From positions 558,001 to 622,000 of the forward strand of contig NZ_JASNVW010000001.1 in the NCBI RefSeq assembly GCF_030186535.1: 64,000 nt of DNA, given 5' to 3'. The stretch comes from Ignisphaera cupida. Lineage in GTDB: Archaea; Thermoproteota; Thermoprotei_A; Sulfolobales; Ignisphaeraceae. Positions 1-9,056 of this stretch are shown here, piece after piece (position 1 is the stretch's first letter; each line of letters starts with the position of its first letter). The translations under genes and the position numbers were made by a program. The notes under the pieces are model-generated. The model worked only from the letters and a program-made list of their open reading frames with translations. It had not been told where the DNA came from and did no database searches.

Positions 1-527
1 CTCTCAGGTGCTACAACATCTATATACATTCTGCCAGTTTCTTGATCATTAGCAACAAAATGTTTTAAGGTGGCACCTACACCAACAGATTGAACACCCC
101 TAACATAAGCTGCTGCCATCTCACCTGCAAGTAGCGGATCTTCAGAGAAATACTCAAAGTTTCTACCACAAAGCGGTATTCTATGCATGTTAAGACCTGG
201 TGAAAGCATTATATCAACTCCATACTCCTTAGCCTCCTCACCTATGGCTTTCCCAACCCTCTCAACAACATCTAAATTCCAAGTAGATGAAAGAAGAATC
301 TCATTAGGAAATGCAGTAGCATAAAACGTTTCCTTAACACCAAATCTAAGAGGATGAATTCTCACACCAGCGGGGCCATCACTCATAACAATAGATGGTA
401 TACCCAATCGCTCAACAGCTCTAGACTCGCCAGCAGCTCCAGGAACTATTTTTGAAAATCCTGCACCAACAAGTAAGGAAATCCTCTCCTCAATACTTAG
501 TTTATTCAAAAGCTCTTTAACATCCAT
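1..527 (-). CDS. Glycoside hydrolase family 3 beta-glucosidase, N-terminal part (gene runs off the window)
   Basis: An open frame of about 175 codons starts at ATG 527 and is cut by the window edge. It translates to a typical GH3 N-terminal TIM-barrel. Near residues 20-55 it reads GAGFSKIVPGAAG, then LGIPSIVMSDGPAGVRI. Further on are FPNEILLSSTWN, GLNMHRIPLCGRNFEYFSED and, near residue 160, LKHFVANDQE, the conserved KHF(V)AN block that shapes the sugar subsite. The catalytic nucleophile and C-terminal domain lie outside the window. GH3 enzymes remove terminal beta-linked sugars from oligosaccharides. No signal peptide is seen, so it is probably cytoplasmic. A GGGGGTT stretch 5 nt upstream of the ATG may aid initiation. 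The gene is divergent from the BtuF-type gene. The family call is confident; the substrate is unknown. Confidence 0.9.
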   Translation of the reverse strand, partial: MDVKELLNKLSIEERISLLVGAGFSKIVPGAAGESRAVERLGIPSIVMSDGPAGVRIHPLRFGVKETFYATAFPNEILLSSTWNLDVVERVGKAIGEEAKEYGVDIMLSPGLNMHRIPLCGRNFEYFSEDPLLAGEMAAAYVRGVQSVGVGATLKHFVANDQETGRMYIDVVAPE

Positions 528-560
528 ATTCAACCCCCTAGCAAGACAACTAAGCCAGCT

Positions 561-570
561 CTTTATAAAT
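561..570 (-). promoter_or_regulatory. TATA-like element for the GH3 gene
   Basis: On the minus strand this reads ATTTATAAAG, about 35-40 nt before ATG 527. That fits an archaeal TATA box with a transcript start near 540. It was found by eye only. Confidence 0.4.
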
Positions 571-635
571 CTATTTGACTATTTTCATTATAATGTTTTC
601 ATTTTAAATTTGAATTTGACATTATGAACCAATAA

Positions 636-645
636 ACTTTTAAAC
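636..645 (+). promoter_or_regulatory. TATA-like element for the btuF-type operon
   Basis: ACTTTTAAAC lies about 40 nt before ATG 682, predicting a start near 667 and a short leader. The 528-681 gap carries the two divergent promoters and nothing else that I can see. Confidence 0.35.
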
Positions 646-681
646 TGAAGCTAAAAACTAATATATGGCTAGGGTATCCAC

Positions 682-1839
682 ATGGAGATTAAGACAATAG
701 CTCTAATTGTCATTGCATTGATAATTGGTATTGCAATAGGCTATACTCCAATAGCATTCATGCCAAAAACACTAGAAACAATAACAATACCTGTTTACGA
801 AACTGTTACTTACCGTGAAACAGTGGTTACAACAGTAACGCAAGTGCAACAAACTACCGTATCTTTGTCTTGGCCTAGAAAAGTTGTTGATGCACTTGGC
901 AGAGAAATAACCTTTGATGCTCCACCTCAAAGAGTTGTTTCAACTATTCCAAGCATAACAGAGAACTTATTTGCTTTAGGTGTTGGCACTAAGGTTATTG
1001 GTGTAGATCAGTATTCGAATTATCCACCAGAAGTGTTGGATCTAATTAACAAAGGTAGTATAGCTGTTGTTGGAAAACCATGGACATTGGATATTGAGAA
1101 AATAGCTGCTTTAAAACCTGATATAGTGTTTATGTGTAGAGGGGTTAAACCACAGGAAACTCAATTTGCTCCCAAGCTAGAGGAAATGGGTATAAAAACA
1201 TTTTTCCTAACATGCGACACTGCAAAAGATCAATATGATATATATAAGGATTTGAGATTACTTGGTCAAATATTTGGAGTTGAGCAAAAGGCTGAAGAGG
1301 TTATTAGTAACATAGACAAGAAAATATCTTCAATTATAAACAAACTCGTCAATGTTTCTAGACCTAGGGTTTTGCAACTTGCAGGGCCACCATCGTGGGG
1401 GTTGTGGAGTGCTGGTGGAGACACATTCATAGGCTGGTTGATTAAAACAGCTGGTGGAAGCAACATAGCCTCTACATATAGTGGATGGCCGCAGCTAAGC
1501 TACGAATATATATTGTCTAAAGACCCGGAGGTGATAATAATAACTGCTCATGATGTTGATGCGAAATCTGTGTATAAGGAGGTGTCTTCAAGTCCATTAG
1601 TAAATACAACAGCTTGGAAGAAAGGTAGAGTTTATCTTTTAACTGGTGAAGCTGATGATGTTTTAAGTAGGCCAGGACCCAGAATAGCCGAGGCTCTTGA
1701 GATACTTGCAAAGATTATACATCCAGAAATATTTGGTGAAATTACAAGATCTGATGTAACCAATATTGTATCTATGAGTTTTAGCTTAATTGATGTAAGT
1801 GGTTTTATAAATATAGAGATAAAGGCTGTGGTTGTTTAA
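682..1839 (+). CDS. ABC transporter substrate-binding protein, BtuF/FepB (cobalamin or Fe3+-siderophore) type
   Basis: This is a 385-residue extracytoplasmic ligand-binding protein. Residues 5-22 form one hydrophobic signal/anchor segment. A Thr/Val-rich linker (about 30-62) follows, then a class III periplasmic-binding fold. The first lobe has the characteristic RVVSTIPSITENLFALG (84-100) and VIGVDQYSNYPPEV. The second lobe carries LAGPPSWGLWSAGGDTFIG. No lipobox cysteine is visible, so it is probably membrane-anchored by the N-terminal helix. It is followed 2 nt later by the permease gene and then the ATPase, making a complete importer. Ligand specificity (corrinoid, haem or siderophore) cannot be read from the sequence. 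The last 30 or so residues after EIFGEI are a non-conserved hydrophobic extension. Confidence 0.85.
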   Translation: MEIKTIALIVIALIIGIAIGYTPIAFMPKTLETITIPVYETVTYRETVVTTVTQVQQTTVSLSWPRKVVDALGREITFDAPPQRVVSTIPSITENLFALGVGTKVIGVDQYSNYPPEVLDLINKGSIAVVGKPWTLDIEKIAALKPDIVFMCRGVKPQETQFAPKLEEMGIKTFFLTCDTAKDQYDIYKDLRLLGQIFGVEQKAEEVISNIDKKISSIINKLVNVSRPRVLQLAGPPSWGLWSAGGDTFIGWLIKTAGGSNIASTYSGWPQLSYEYILSKDPEVIIITAHDVDAKSVYKEVSSSPLVNTTAWKKGRVYLLTGEADDVLSRPGPRIAEALEILAKIIHPEIFGEITRSDVTNIVSMSFSLIDVSGFINIEIKAVVV

Positions 1840-1841
1840 CA

Positions 1842-2882
1842 ATGGCATTTGAGCTATACAAGAGAAAAATAAAATACTTTTTTGTTTCATTATTTACACT
1901 TTTAATTCTTGCTATAATCATAATAGTAATTTCATTGTCTGTAGGTCCAGCAATGCTTAATCCAAAAGATGTTTTCAAGGCTATTTTCCTAAAGAGCTTT
2001 TATTCAGATGTTGACCCAACTATTTATTCAATTTCGATGCTTAGACTATCCAGAACAATGGCTTCATTCTTCTGTGGTGCTGCACTTTCCTTGGCAGGGT
2101 TACTTATGCAAACTATTACGAGAAACCCTCTTGCAGATCCATATATATTTGGATTGTCATCAACAGCCTTAACATCAATTGCCATAGCAGTCATAGTTTC
2201 TCCATCATTTGCTGTTTACAGGTATAACTTAGTTTTAGTTGCTTTCATAGGCGCTTTGACAGGGTATGTAATTACAGTTTCATTAGCTAAACTCGCTGGT
2301 GGGGATAGCCTAGCACTTGTTTTAGCGGGTGTAGCAGTAGCTTCACTGTTTTCAGGTGTTTCACACATTCTTCTATATGTTGTTCAAAACATTATCAGAA
2401 CACCTTATGTATATTTCCTCATGGGATCTACAAGCACAGTATTGCTTAAGGATCTCAATTTCCTATTCTATCCAACACTATTGTTATTGCTTATCGCGAT
2501 AGTATTTTTTAAGCCATTGAATGCATATCTATATGGAGATGACTATGCAAAGCAGCTTGGATTCAATCCAAAGAGAATAATATTTATAGCAGCAACAATA
2601 GCCTCTATACTAACAGCTATTACTGTTGCCTTCATAGGTATTGTTGGCTTTATAGGTCTTGCAGCTCCACACATAGCAAGATTTTTCGTAGGATCTGATC
2701 ATAGATTTTCAATCCCAATAACTACTCTTGTTGGAGGTATAATAACAACTATTGCTGACATTGTTGTAAGGTTAATATCAATGTTTGCAAGAGGTATTGG
2801 AGAGCTCCCCCTAGGTGTTATAACATCAGTTATTGGAGCTCCTTTTCTAGCATATCTAATCATTAGAAGGTCGAGAGCATGA
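1842..2882 (+). CDS. ABC transporter permease, BtuC/FecCD family
   Basis: This 346-residue integral membrane protein has about ten hydrophobic segments. It carries FecCD family blocks: LRLSRTMASFFCGAALSLAG (residues 66-85), then MQTITRNPLADPYIFGLSS, and GIVGFIGLAAPHIARFFVGSDHR near 265-287. The last is the cytoplasmic coupling helix that contacts the ATPase. It forms the homodimeric channel for the ligand delivered by the upstream binding protein. ATG 1842 lies 2 nt after the previous stop. Its own stop overlaps the ATPase start by 4 nt (ATGA), so the three genes are an operon. Confidence 0.9.
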   Translation: MAFELYKRKIKYFFVSLFTLLILAIIIIVISLSVGPAMLNPKDVFKAIFLKSFYSDVDPTIYSISMLRLSRTMASFFCGAALSLAGLLMQTITRNPLADPYIFGLSSTALTSIAIAVIVSPSFAVYRYNLVLVAFIGALTGYVITVSLAKLAGGDSLALVLAGVAVASLFSGVSHILLYVVQNIIRTPYVYFLMGSTSTVLLKDLNFLFYPTLLLLLIAIVFFKPLNAYLYGDDYAKQLGFNPKRIIFIAATIASILTAITVAFIGIVGFIGLAAPHIARFFVGSDHRFSIPITTLVGGIITTIADIVVRLISMFARGIGELPLGVITSVIGAPFLAYLIIRRSRA

Positions 2883-3655
2883 AAATAGTGATTAGTGGTG
2901 TTGAGGTTTGGTACAACTCTGTCAAAGCACTTGATGAAGTATCAGCAGAGATAGAGTCAGGTGAAATGGTATTTGTTATAGGTCCTAATGGTGCTGGAAA
3001 AACAACTCTTTTAAAAACAATAGCCTCTATTGTTAAACCAAGTAAAGGTGTGATTTATATAGATGGAAAAACACTATCGGAAATTCCTCAACGTGAAATA
3101 GGTAAAATAATAGCCTTTGTTGATCCACATATTTCAAGATCTATACCATCAACAGTATTCGAGTTTTTACTAACAGCTAGATATCCACATCAAAACACCT
3201 TTAGCATTTCACAATCACCTCAAGATGTAGAAATTATTGACTCTATTGCTAAACAATTCAACATAACCCATTTACTTAATCGTAGATTAGACCAGTTAAG
3301 TAGTGGTGAATTGCAAAGGGTTTTAATAGCTAGAGCTATGGTGCAACAACCTAAGATTCTTTTACTTGATGAGCCTTCAGCTTTTCTAGATCTTAGACAT
3401 AGACTAGAAACTTTGAGGTATGTTAAAAATGTTGTAAAAACTAATGATATTACATGTTTAGTGGCCATACATGATATATACCTGGCATCGCTTTACGCTG
3501 ACAAAGTTGTAATAATGAGCAGAGGGTCTATAATCGCTTTTGGAACTCCTGACGAGGTTTTGAAAAAAGAAATTCTTGAAAAGGTTTACAACGTGAGAAT
3601 TGCTTATGTAGATGTTAATGGAAGAAAAGTAATAATCCCAATAGAACCAATATAG
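2879..3655 (+). CDS. ABC transporter ATPase, BtuD/FepC family
   Basis: This 258-residue nucleotide-binding subunit energises import through the upstream permease. Walker A GPNGAGKT is at 35-42. The signature LSSGE is at about 140-144, followed by Walker B ILLLDEPSAFLD near 160-171 and the switch His in VAIHD near 196. Length and motif order are those of the FepC/BtuD group. Its start overlaps the permease stop (ATGA), implying translational coupling. Confidence 0.92.
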   Translation: MKIVISGVEVWYNSVKALDEVSAEIESGEMVFVIGPNGAGKTTLLKTIASIVKPSKGVIYIDGKTLSEIPQREIGKIIAFVDPHISRSIPSTVFEFLLTARYPHQNTFSISQSPQDVEIIDSIAKQFNITHLLNRRLDQLSSGELQRVLIARAMVQQPKILLLDEPSAFLDLRHRLETLRYVKNVVKTNDITCLVAIHDIYLASLYADKVVIMSRGSIIAFGTPDEVLKKEILEKVYNVRIAYVDVNGRKVIIPIEPI

Positions 3656-3672
3656 CATAGAGTTGAGCATTA

Positions 3673-4479
3673 ATGAGAACATTAATTTATCACATAACGT
3701 ATTATGATTATGACAAGTCAGTTTATATACAATTTGCTGGATGCAATTTAAGATGTTTGGGTTGTATAAGGAATAGATATGGATGGGATCATCACTTAGA
3801 AGACACAGTTATGGAAAATCTAACTACATTAAAACAAGTAAATACATTAACCATTGAGGAACTTAGAAATATCTTAACAAACACAAAGGCGATGCTTGGA
3901 CTCAAAAAAGCTGTTCTTGGTGGTGGAGAACCAACTCACGATCCAAGCTTCTGTGAAGTTATGGAAGTTTTGAAGAGTCTTGATTTAGACATATCGATTT
4001 TGACAAACGGCTATATCATTGATAAGGTGCTGAGGTGCATACCTACTAATACAGTGATAGAGCTTAGCATAAAAAGTATTTATCCAGATAAGTACAGGTT
4101 TTATACCGGTGGTGGAGATTTATATAGGGTTTTGAAAAATTTTGAAATAATTATTGATGGTGAACGAAGAGTTCTGGTAGAAACAATTTTGATACCAGAT
4201 TTTAATGAAGCTAAAGATATTGAGAAACTTGCTATACATGTCGCTTCATATAACAGGGAAATACCAATGATAATAGATGAATACATACCCATTCCCACAG
4301 CACCGTGGAGAAGACCAACAGAGGCTGAGCTTGAAACAGCGTATAAACTTGCTTCAAAGCATTTAAAACACGTTACTGTGAGAAGTAGCTATGAGAAATT
4401 TGGTACAAGTAAGAAGTTAGGTAATGTAATTTCTCTTTACCCAGAATTGTTAAGATATGAAACCTCAAATATCAATTGA
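3673..4479 (+). CDS. Radical SAM protein of the PFL-activase-like type
   Basis: This 268-residue protein has a CxxxCxxC [4Fe-4S] site at Cys24, Cys28 and Cys31 inside QFAGCNLRCLGC, the pattern of glycyl-radical-enzyme activases. The SAM-contacting GGGEPT motif is near 83-88. It starts 17 nt after the ABC ATPase stop on the same strand, so it may belong to the transport operon. No glycyl-radical enzyme is encoded nearby, so its substrate is unknown. A role in metabolism of the imported cofactor is only a guess from position. ATG 3673 is the natural start. Confidence 0.8.
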   Translation: MRTLIYHITYYDYDKSVYIQFAGCNLRCLGCIRNRYGWDHHLEDTVMENLTTLKQVNTLTIEELRNILTNTKAMLGLKKAVLGGGEPTHDPSFCEVMEVLKSLDLDISILTNGYIIDKVLRCIPTNTVIELSIKSIYPDKYRFYTGGGDLYRVLKNFEIIIDGERRVLVETILIPDFNEAKDIEKLAIHVASYNREIPMIIDEYIPIPTAPWRRPTEAELETAYKLASKHLKHVTVRSSYEKFGTSKKLGNVISLYPELLRYETSNIN

Positions 4480-4521
4480 AATTCCTAACTCTAAAACCTT
4501 TGAATTGAATTCAAAATTTTG

Positions 4522-5358
4522 CTAAACTTCCTTGCATATCTTCACAGTATCTCTTTTATTCACTTTGAGAATATCTTTTGCAGAACCCTTATTTATAGCC
4601 AGTTCTGCGAGTTGAAAGCTGTTCTCATATAGTACAAGCTCTCCCTCTCTAGCTAATGAAAATACTTCTCTTACAACAGCTTCAAATCTTGCATTATTTG
4701 TATATACATATAACCTATCTCCGATGTCTAATCCCAGCGCTTTTGCCACATCATTAAACATGTTTGATAACATTATGTTACCGAATTTATCTATGTGTAT
4801 TGCCTTGAGCTCTATACATTTTGAATTTATTTTCTTTATATAGAGCATTGCTTCAAGTTCTTTAATGCTATCAATAGGTTGTAATGAGCCAAAAGATTCT
4901 GGGGGTGTTCCACAGGCTAACCAAGCTGCAACAGGCATGAAAATGTCTCTACCGTGAAACGACCTGGAAACAGGTTTTCTGAAGTAGATCTCGTTTTCAA
5001 GTTTAATAACAGCCTCAATACCATCATTTTTAGCGGCTAGAGTTAAAACACCGTTGTCAGGTCCAATGAAATAATAGTTTCTTGTGACAATTAGAATAGG
5101 TCTTCTAGCACTACCAACACCAGGATCTACAACAACAACAAATATTGTGCCAACTGGATAATATTTATACACCATAAACAAAGCTAATGCTGCATAGTCT
5201 ATGTCAAAACTTGGAATTTCATGTGTTATATCAACAATTTTTATCTTTGGACATATATCAAGTGCTACACCCTTCATAGCACCAACATAAGGATCTATAT
5301 AGCCAAAGTCAGTGATTAAGGCGATTACTCCACACGAAGTTTTCAATGCCAATAACAC
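4522..5358 (-). CDS. SAM hydroxide adenosyltransferase (DUF62, chlorinase/fluorinase-like fold)
   Basis: This 278-residue protein opens with VIALITDFGYIDPYVGAMKG (residues 11-30) and continues with IVDITHEIPSFDI, VVVVDPGVGSARRPI and GPDNGVLTLAA. These are the SAM-binding blocks of the DUF62 family. Archaeal members cleave S-adenosylmethionine with a water-derived hydroxide to adenosine and methionine, and lack halide use. The start is GTG 5358, directly abutting the stop of the SpoIIM-like gene (TAG at 5359-5361), so the pair is probably translationally coupled. It converges with the radical SAM gene across 42 nt. Confidence 0.88.
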   Translation of the reverse strand: MLLALKTSCGVIALITDFGYIDPYVGAMKGVALDICPKIKIVDITHEIPSFDIDYAALALFMVYKYYPVGTIFVVVVDPGVGSARRPILIVTRNYYFIGPDNGVLTLAAKNDGIEAVIKLENEIYFRKPVSRSFHGRDIFMPVAAWLACGTPPESFGSLQPIDSIKELEAMLYIKKINSKCIELKAIHIDKFGNIMLSNMFNDVAKALGLDIGDRLYVYTNNARFEAVVREVFSLAREGELVLYENSFQLAELAINKGSAKDILKVNKRDTVKICKEV

Positions 5359-5970
5359 CTACAGACTACTAGATGCAAGTACTCTCATTAAAGTTGCTTC
5401 TATAAATGCTGCTATGAATAGTAACGCCATTGAAAAAACTACTAGGAAAAGAAAGTATCTCACTTTCTCTTTATTTATCTCCTTCTTAAGCATAGATATT
5501 GCGAGTTTCATAGAAGCTACCAATGATAGTGAATAGGAGAAGAACTCGATGTAAAAATGTGGCATTAAGAAAAGTAGTGCGAGAAAGTATACCAAATCAT
5601 TGAAAATATTTGCTTTACTGCTTTGAAGCCCCACATAAACTCTTAGAGCCCAAGCTGTTGAAAGAATCATTGTTGGATACATTACAATATTCAAAAAGGG
5701 AATTGAGATCATGATATTAACTTGTGCATTATTGCTAAATATTGCTAAAAGAATTGCCAAAAAATTGGTTTCCCTAGCTATGCTCTCCATCTTCTTGACT
5801 TCATCCCTTATGGTGTCAACAAATTGCTGAGGAACATCTATAAAGAGTGTTGCCACTGAGAAAAATATGATAGAAAATACTAGAACAGCACCAATAAGTG
5901 GAAGATCATTTACAAACATTTTGAGAATACTCATCATCTTCACTTTTCCAATTAATTTAAAACGAGACAA
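5359..5970 (-). CDS. SpoIIM-like (DUF95) integral membrane protein
   Basis: This 203-residue protein has four or five hydrophobic segments, at about 23-47, 70-112, 120-160 and 170-198. MPHFYIEFFSYSLSL near 135-149 corresponds to the conserved 'P-H-x-x-x-E' membrane motif of stage II sporulation M-like proteins. The C-terminal AAFIEATL is the other family hallmark. Archaeal members are of unknown function; the sporulation name is historical. The gene sits immediately before the DUF62 gene with no gap, so co-expression is likely. The ATG lies 15 nt from the divergent ORF at 5986. Confidence 0.75.
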   Translation of the reverse strand: MSRFKLIGKVKMMSILKMFVNDLPLIGAVLVFSIIFFSVATLFIDVPQQFVDTIRDEVKKMESIARETNFLAILLAIFSNNAQVNIMISIPFLNIVMYPTMILSTAWALRVYVGLQSSKANIFNDLVYFLALLFLMPHFYIEFFSYSLSLVASMKLAISMLKKEINKEKVRYFLFLVVFSMALLFIAAFIEATLMRVLASSSL

Positions 5971-5985
5971 AGTTTATATATTGTT

Positions 5986-6321
5986 ATGAGTGGCACCTAT
6001 AAAGAGAAGATGAGAATATTTATAGATTTTTGCTTAAAAAATATAGAGAAATATAATATTGATCAAAGAGAGTTCTACTATATTTGGAGATATATTGTAA
6101 TAGAGCTAGGTGAAATAATAAGAATTTGCAACGCTGATGATGTGTTGAGAAACAGTTGTAAAGAAATTGACTTGAGTTATCTACATACTATAGTAAATAG
6201 GCTTTTGTATGCACAATACTCATCTATAAGTAATGAAGAGATCATTGCATTATTGCAAAAATTATGTAAATGTATTAAAGATAGTTGGATTGGCATAGAG
6301 AGAAAACTAGAGATTTGCTAA
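5986..6321 (+). CDS. Small hypothetical protein, helical
   Basis: This 111-residue protein is mostly alpha-helical by composition, with five Cys and many Lys/Ile. I do not recognise a family. Its 3' end overlaps the NAC gene stop by 4 nt in convergent orientation. It is divergent from the SpoIIM-like gene with a 15 nt gap, which leaves no room for a separate promoter outside coding DNA. Composition is like its neighbours, so it is probably a real lineage-specific gene. Confidence 0.55.
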   Translation: MSGTYKEKMRIFIDFCLKNIEKYNIDQREFYYIWRYIVIELGEIIRICNADDVLRNSCKEIDLSYLHTIVNRLLYAQYSSISNEEIIALLQKLCKCIKDSWIGIERKLEIC

Positions 6322-6719
6322 GATTTCCTAGTAGTTCTTGATTGCCCAATTTCAATAGCTTTAGCTATGTCTCCTTTTGCTTCTATCAACAACTTTTTAG
6401 CTTCTTCAACCCCAATACCCAGATACTCCGCAACAAATTGAATATCCTCACTCGACATATTTACATTAACTACTTCTACTTGTTTCATTGTTTGAACAGT
6501 CTCTGTAGATAGCTCCTCCTCTCTAATGTTGCCAGCTATATAAAACATTTTCTGTCCTCCAAATTCCATCACCATAACTTCTGGATTTTCTATAACAATC
6601 CTCTTGTCTTGAAGCTCTATCACAGCTTTTTGAACATTTTGAAGATGATCTATTTTAATACCCATTCTCTTAAGTTGCTTCAACTGTTTTTGAAGCTCTC
6701 TAGGATTAGTTACAAACAT
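6318..6719 (-). CDS. nac: Nascent polypeptide-associated complex protein (archaeal NAC)
   Basis: This 133-residue protein forms the archaeal NAC homodimer, a ribosome-bound chaperone at the exit tunnel. The N-terminus is basic (KQLKQLKRMGIK, the ribosome-binding element). A NAC beta-barrel follows (about 25-75: AVIELQDKRIVIENPEVMVM, then FYIAGNIREE). A C-terminal UBA helix bundle spans about 90-127, with VAEYLGIGVEEAKKLLIEAKGDIAKAI split across its helices. Length is normal. It is a single gene transcribed away from the beta-CASP nuclease gene. Confidence 0.93.
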   Translation of the reverse strand: MFVTNPRELQKQLKQLKRMGIKIDHLQNVQKAVIELQDKRIVIENPEVMVMEFGGQKMFYIAGNIREEELSTETVQTMKQVEVVNVNMSSEDIQFVAEYLGIGVEEAKKLLIEAKGDIAKAIEIGQSRTTRKS

Positions 6720-6799
6720 TTTTCTCTCCTCATAATACTTAAAATAGAGAGTAAATATATCCTCGCTTAAGTATTTTTCAGAATTAAAGTGAGAAATAG

Positions 6800-8080
6800 A
6801 TGAAATTAGAGATATTAGTACTTGGCAGTGGTAGAGAAGTTGGAAGAGCAGCTATAGCCATTAAAAGAAATAGCGATCAACAATACCTGTTATTTGACTA
6901 TGGTATAAACTTTGACTTAGAAGATAAACCAGTGCTGCCTTTACCCATTTCACCAAATAAGATAAGAGCTTTATTTATATCACATGCACACTTAGATCAT
7001 ATTGGTGCAGCTCCACTATTCTACATATCATCACACCCATCGATATATTCAACACTTCTAACAGCATTGCTAAGTAAAATAATGATATCTGATATGTTAA
7101 GACTTTCTGGATATTATTTACCATTTGAGTATTTGGAGCTTGATACAATGATTAATAGCATTAAGACTCTTTCTTATGGAGCTCAAATTGAAATAGATGA
7201 CAAGATTGTTAACGTTTTTAGTGCTGGGCATATACCTGGAAGTGCAATGTATCGTGTAGAGTTTAGAGATGGAACTTCAGTGATTTATACAGGTGATGTA
7301 AACACAATTGATACAAGAATTGTGAAAGGGGCTACCTTAAATGGGTTAGAAGCAGATGTTCTTGTTATGGAATCAACATATGGTCTCTATAACCATCCCA
7401 TTAGAGAAAGAGTTGAGGAATCGTTTATAGAAACAGTGAAGAGTGTTGTAGAAGATGGTGGAATAGCTCTTGTACCAGCATTTTCTCTTGGAAGAGCACA
7501 AGAAATACTTGCTCTTTTAGCAGATAGAATGCCTCATGCAAATGTTTACTATGATGGAATGTCGAGAGAAATTTTAGAACTTTTTCTGCAATTCAAGGAA
7601 TATATAAACAATTACCAGCTTTTGGAAAAAGCTGCAAAACTGTTTACACCTGTTAAAGGCTCTGATATGCGTAAACAAATATGTAAAGAAGGTGGGAGTG
7701 TAATAGTGTCACCAGCTGGAATGTTAAAAGGAGGACCTGCACAATACTATGTAAAAAGACTTTATAACGATTCCAAGAACGCAATAATTCTTGTAAGTTA
7801 CCAAGCACCATCAACACCTGGAAGAAGATTATTAACAGATGGTGTACTTGATGATTCTGGAACAAGAGTTAAGGCAAAGGTTTACTGGTTTGATTTTTCA
7901 AGCCATGCAGGATCAAATAATCTTGTTGAACTTGCTAAAAGTGTTAGAAACCTTAAGAAAGTTATTTTAATTCATGGAAGCGAGGATGCTGCCTTCACAC
8001 TTGGCTATAGAATAAAGGAGGCTGCAGGAGCAGATTTTGAAGTGCCCAAAACGGGAGATTCGATAATTATAGAGGTTTAG
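6800..8080 (+). CDS. Beta-CASP metallo-beta-lactamase ribonuclease (aCPSF2/RNase J-like)
   Basis: This 426-residue protein has an MBL core with metal motif HAHLDH at 62-67 and a downstream His in AGHIPGSAM near 148. Asp is in YTGDVN (motif 4). The beta-CASP motifs are ALVPAFSLGRAQE (A), VSPAGMLKGGPAQYY (B) and FSSHAGSNNL (C), with a terminal HGSE. There are no N-terminal KH domains, so it belongs to the short archaeal CPSF2-like/RNase J-like group. These act as exo- or endoribonucleases in mRNA decay and 3'-end formation. It is divergent from nac. Confidence 0.88.
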   Translation: MKLEILVLGSGREVGRAAIAIKRNSDQQYLLFDYGINFDLEDKPVLPLPISPNKIRALFISHAHLDHIGAAPLFYISSHPSIYSTLLTALLSKIMISDMLRLSGYYLPFEYLELDTMINSIKTLSYGAQIEIDDKIVNVFSAGHIPGSAMYRVEFRDGTSVIYTGDVNTIDTRIVKGATLNGLEADVLVMESTYGLYNHPIRERVEESFIETVKSVVEDGGIALVPAFSLGRAQEILALLADRMPHANVYYDGMSREILELFLQFKEYINNYQLLEKAAKLFTPVKGSDMRKQICKEGGSVIVSPAGMLKGGPAQYYVKRLYNDSKNAIILVSYQAPSTPGRRLLTDGVLDDSGTRVKAKVYWFDFSSHAGSNNLVELAKSVRNLKKVILIHGSEDAAFTLGYRIKEAAGADFEVPKTGDSIIIEV

Positions 8081-8096
8081 AGAACCAAAAATAGTG

Positions 8097-8954
8097 TTAA
8101 ATAACAATGTATTCTAAACCATATTGCTTCGTAACATCAATTATTGCATTTCTTAATTCGCTTCTCATTTTCTCAATAACAACAATCTCAGCTTGAGGAG
8201 TATTCTCAATAGCCATTTTAGCAATAAACTTTAAATCATTTATTCCAAGCTCTCTAATAACGTAATTTGGTATCATATGCCCATAGCACTCATTTTTCTC
8301 CAAAGCTCTCTTCGTAAATAACGGAGCATAATGTGAACCTCCAAATCCAATAGCAATTTTACATGGTTTGCTACTACCTAGAGAATAATACTTTTTAATG
8401 CTACTCCTAATAGCGTTTGAAATAGTCTCTTGAGCTATTGGATCCCTCCATTCATTCTCACTGCTTCCAATCTCAACAAAAAGTATTGGCACCTTTTTTA
8501 CTGTAGGCCCATGATGTGTAGCTTCATAGCTTACATAAAATTTTGAGATTTTATCATAACTTTTTCTTGCAATATAAAGATCTTGTAGAATAAGCCACAT
8601 TACAACTGGATTTGAAAGTGACAACGACATTGGATCTCCACCAAAGTCATTTCTTCTCCACGGATTACCAGTGACATGAACAGTTAAGCAAGGAATTTTA
8701 GACTCGGATTCATGTCGTGAAGGAACAATAATCATGTCGAAATCTTTTAACATATCAAGATGTTTTAAGTAAAGAACCTCTTCGTTAAAACCAAGAAGAG
8801 CATATTCAACTCCTTCTAATATACATTTCTCGTATTTTTCTACTTGAAAATCTCTAGCACTAAGCTCTATACAACTGACGTTATTGTAAATAAGTTTATT
8901 GACAATACCAACAGCTGCTACATCTCTAAATGTATATACTATGGCTATTTTCAT
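8097..8954 (-). CDS. dtdA: D-aminoacyl-tRNA deacylase (archaeal DtdA/GEK1 family)
   Basis: This protein of about 285 residues removes D-amino acids mischarged on tRNA. It shows the family blocks YEATHHGPT (near 147), VEIGSSENEWRDP (near 164), FGGSHYAPLFTKRAL (near 213) and GHMIPNY. The His residues in HHGP and GGSHY are the zinc/catalytic positions. An upstream GTG (8963) is in frame. ATG 8954 is preferred because an AGTGA sits 6 nt before it and MKIAIVYTF is the usual N-terminus. The gene converges with the nuclease gene across 16 nt. Confidence 0.88.
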   Translation of the reverse strand: MKIAIVYTFRDVAAVGIVNKLIYNNVSCIELSARDFQVEKYEKCILEGVEYALLGFNEEVLYLKHLDMLKDFDMIIVPSRHESESKIPCLTVHVTGNPWRRNDFGGDPMSLSLSNPVVMWLILQDLYIARKSYDKISKFYVSYEATHHGPTVKKVPILFVEIGSSENEWRDPIAQETISNAIRSSIKKYYSLGSSKPCKIAIGFGGSHYAPLFTKRALEKNECYGHMIPNYVIRELGINDLKFIAKMAIENTPQAEIVVIEKMRSELRNAIIDVTKQYGLEYIVI

Positions 8955-9056
8955 TGAAGTCACTTTGCATATACAGTTAAATAAACATAAATTTAAAAAT
9001 TTGATATACTGCTAATGAGGTAAAGCATTTAATAATCCAAAAGATGATGATTTGCC

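Noticed and set aside
9035-9056. ATGATGA box C-like sequence before the 9057 gene
   Set aside because: No box D or C' at a workable distance.
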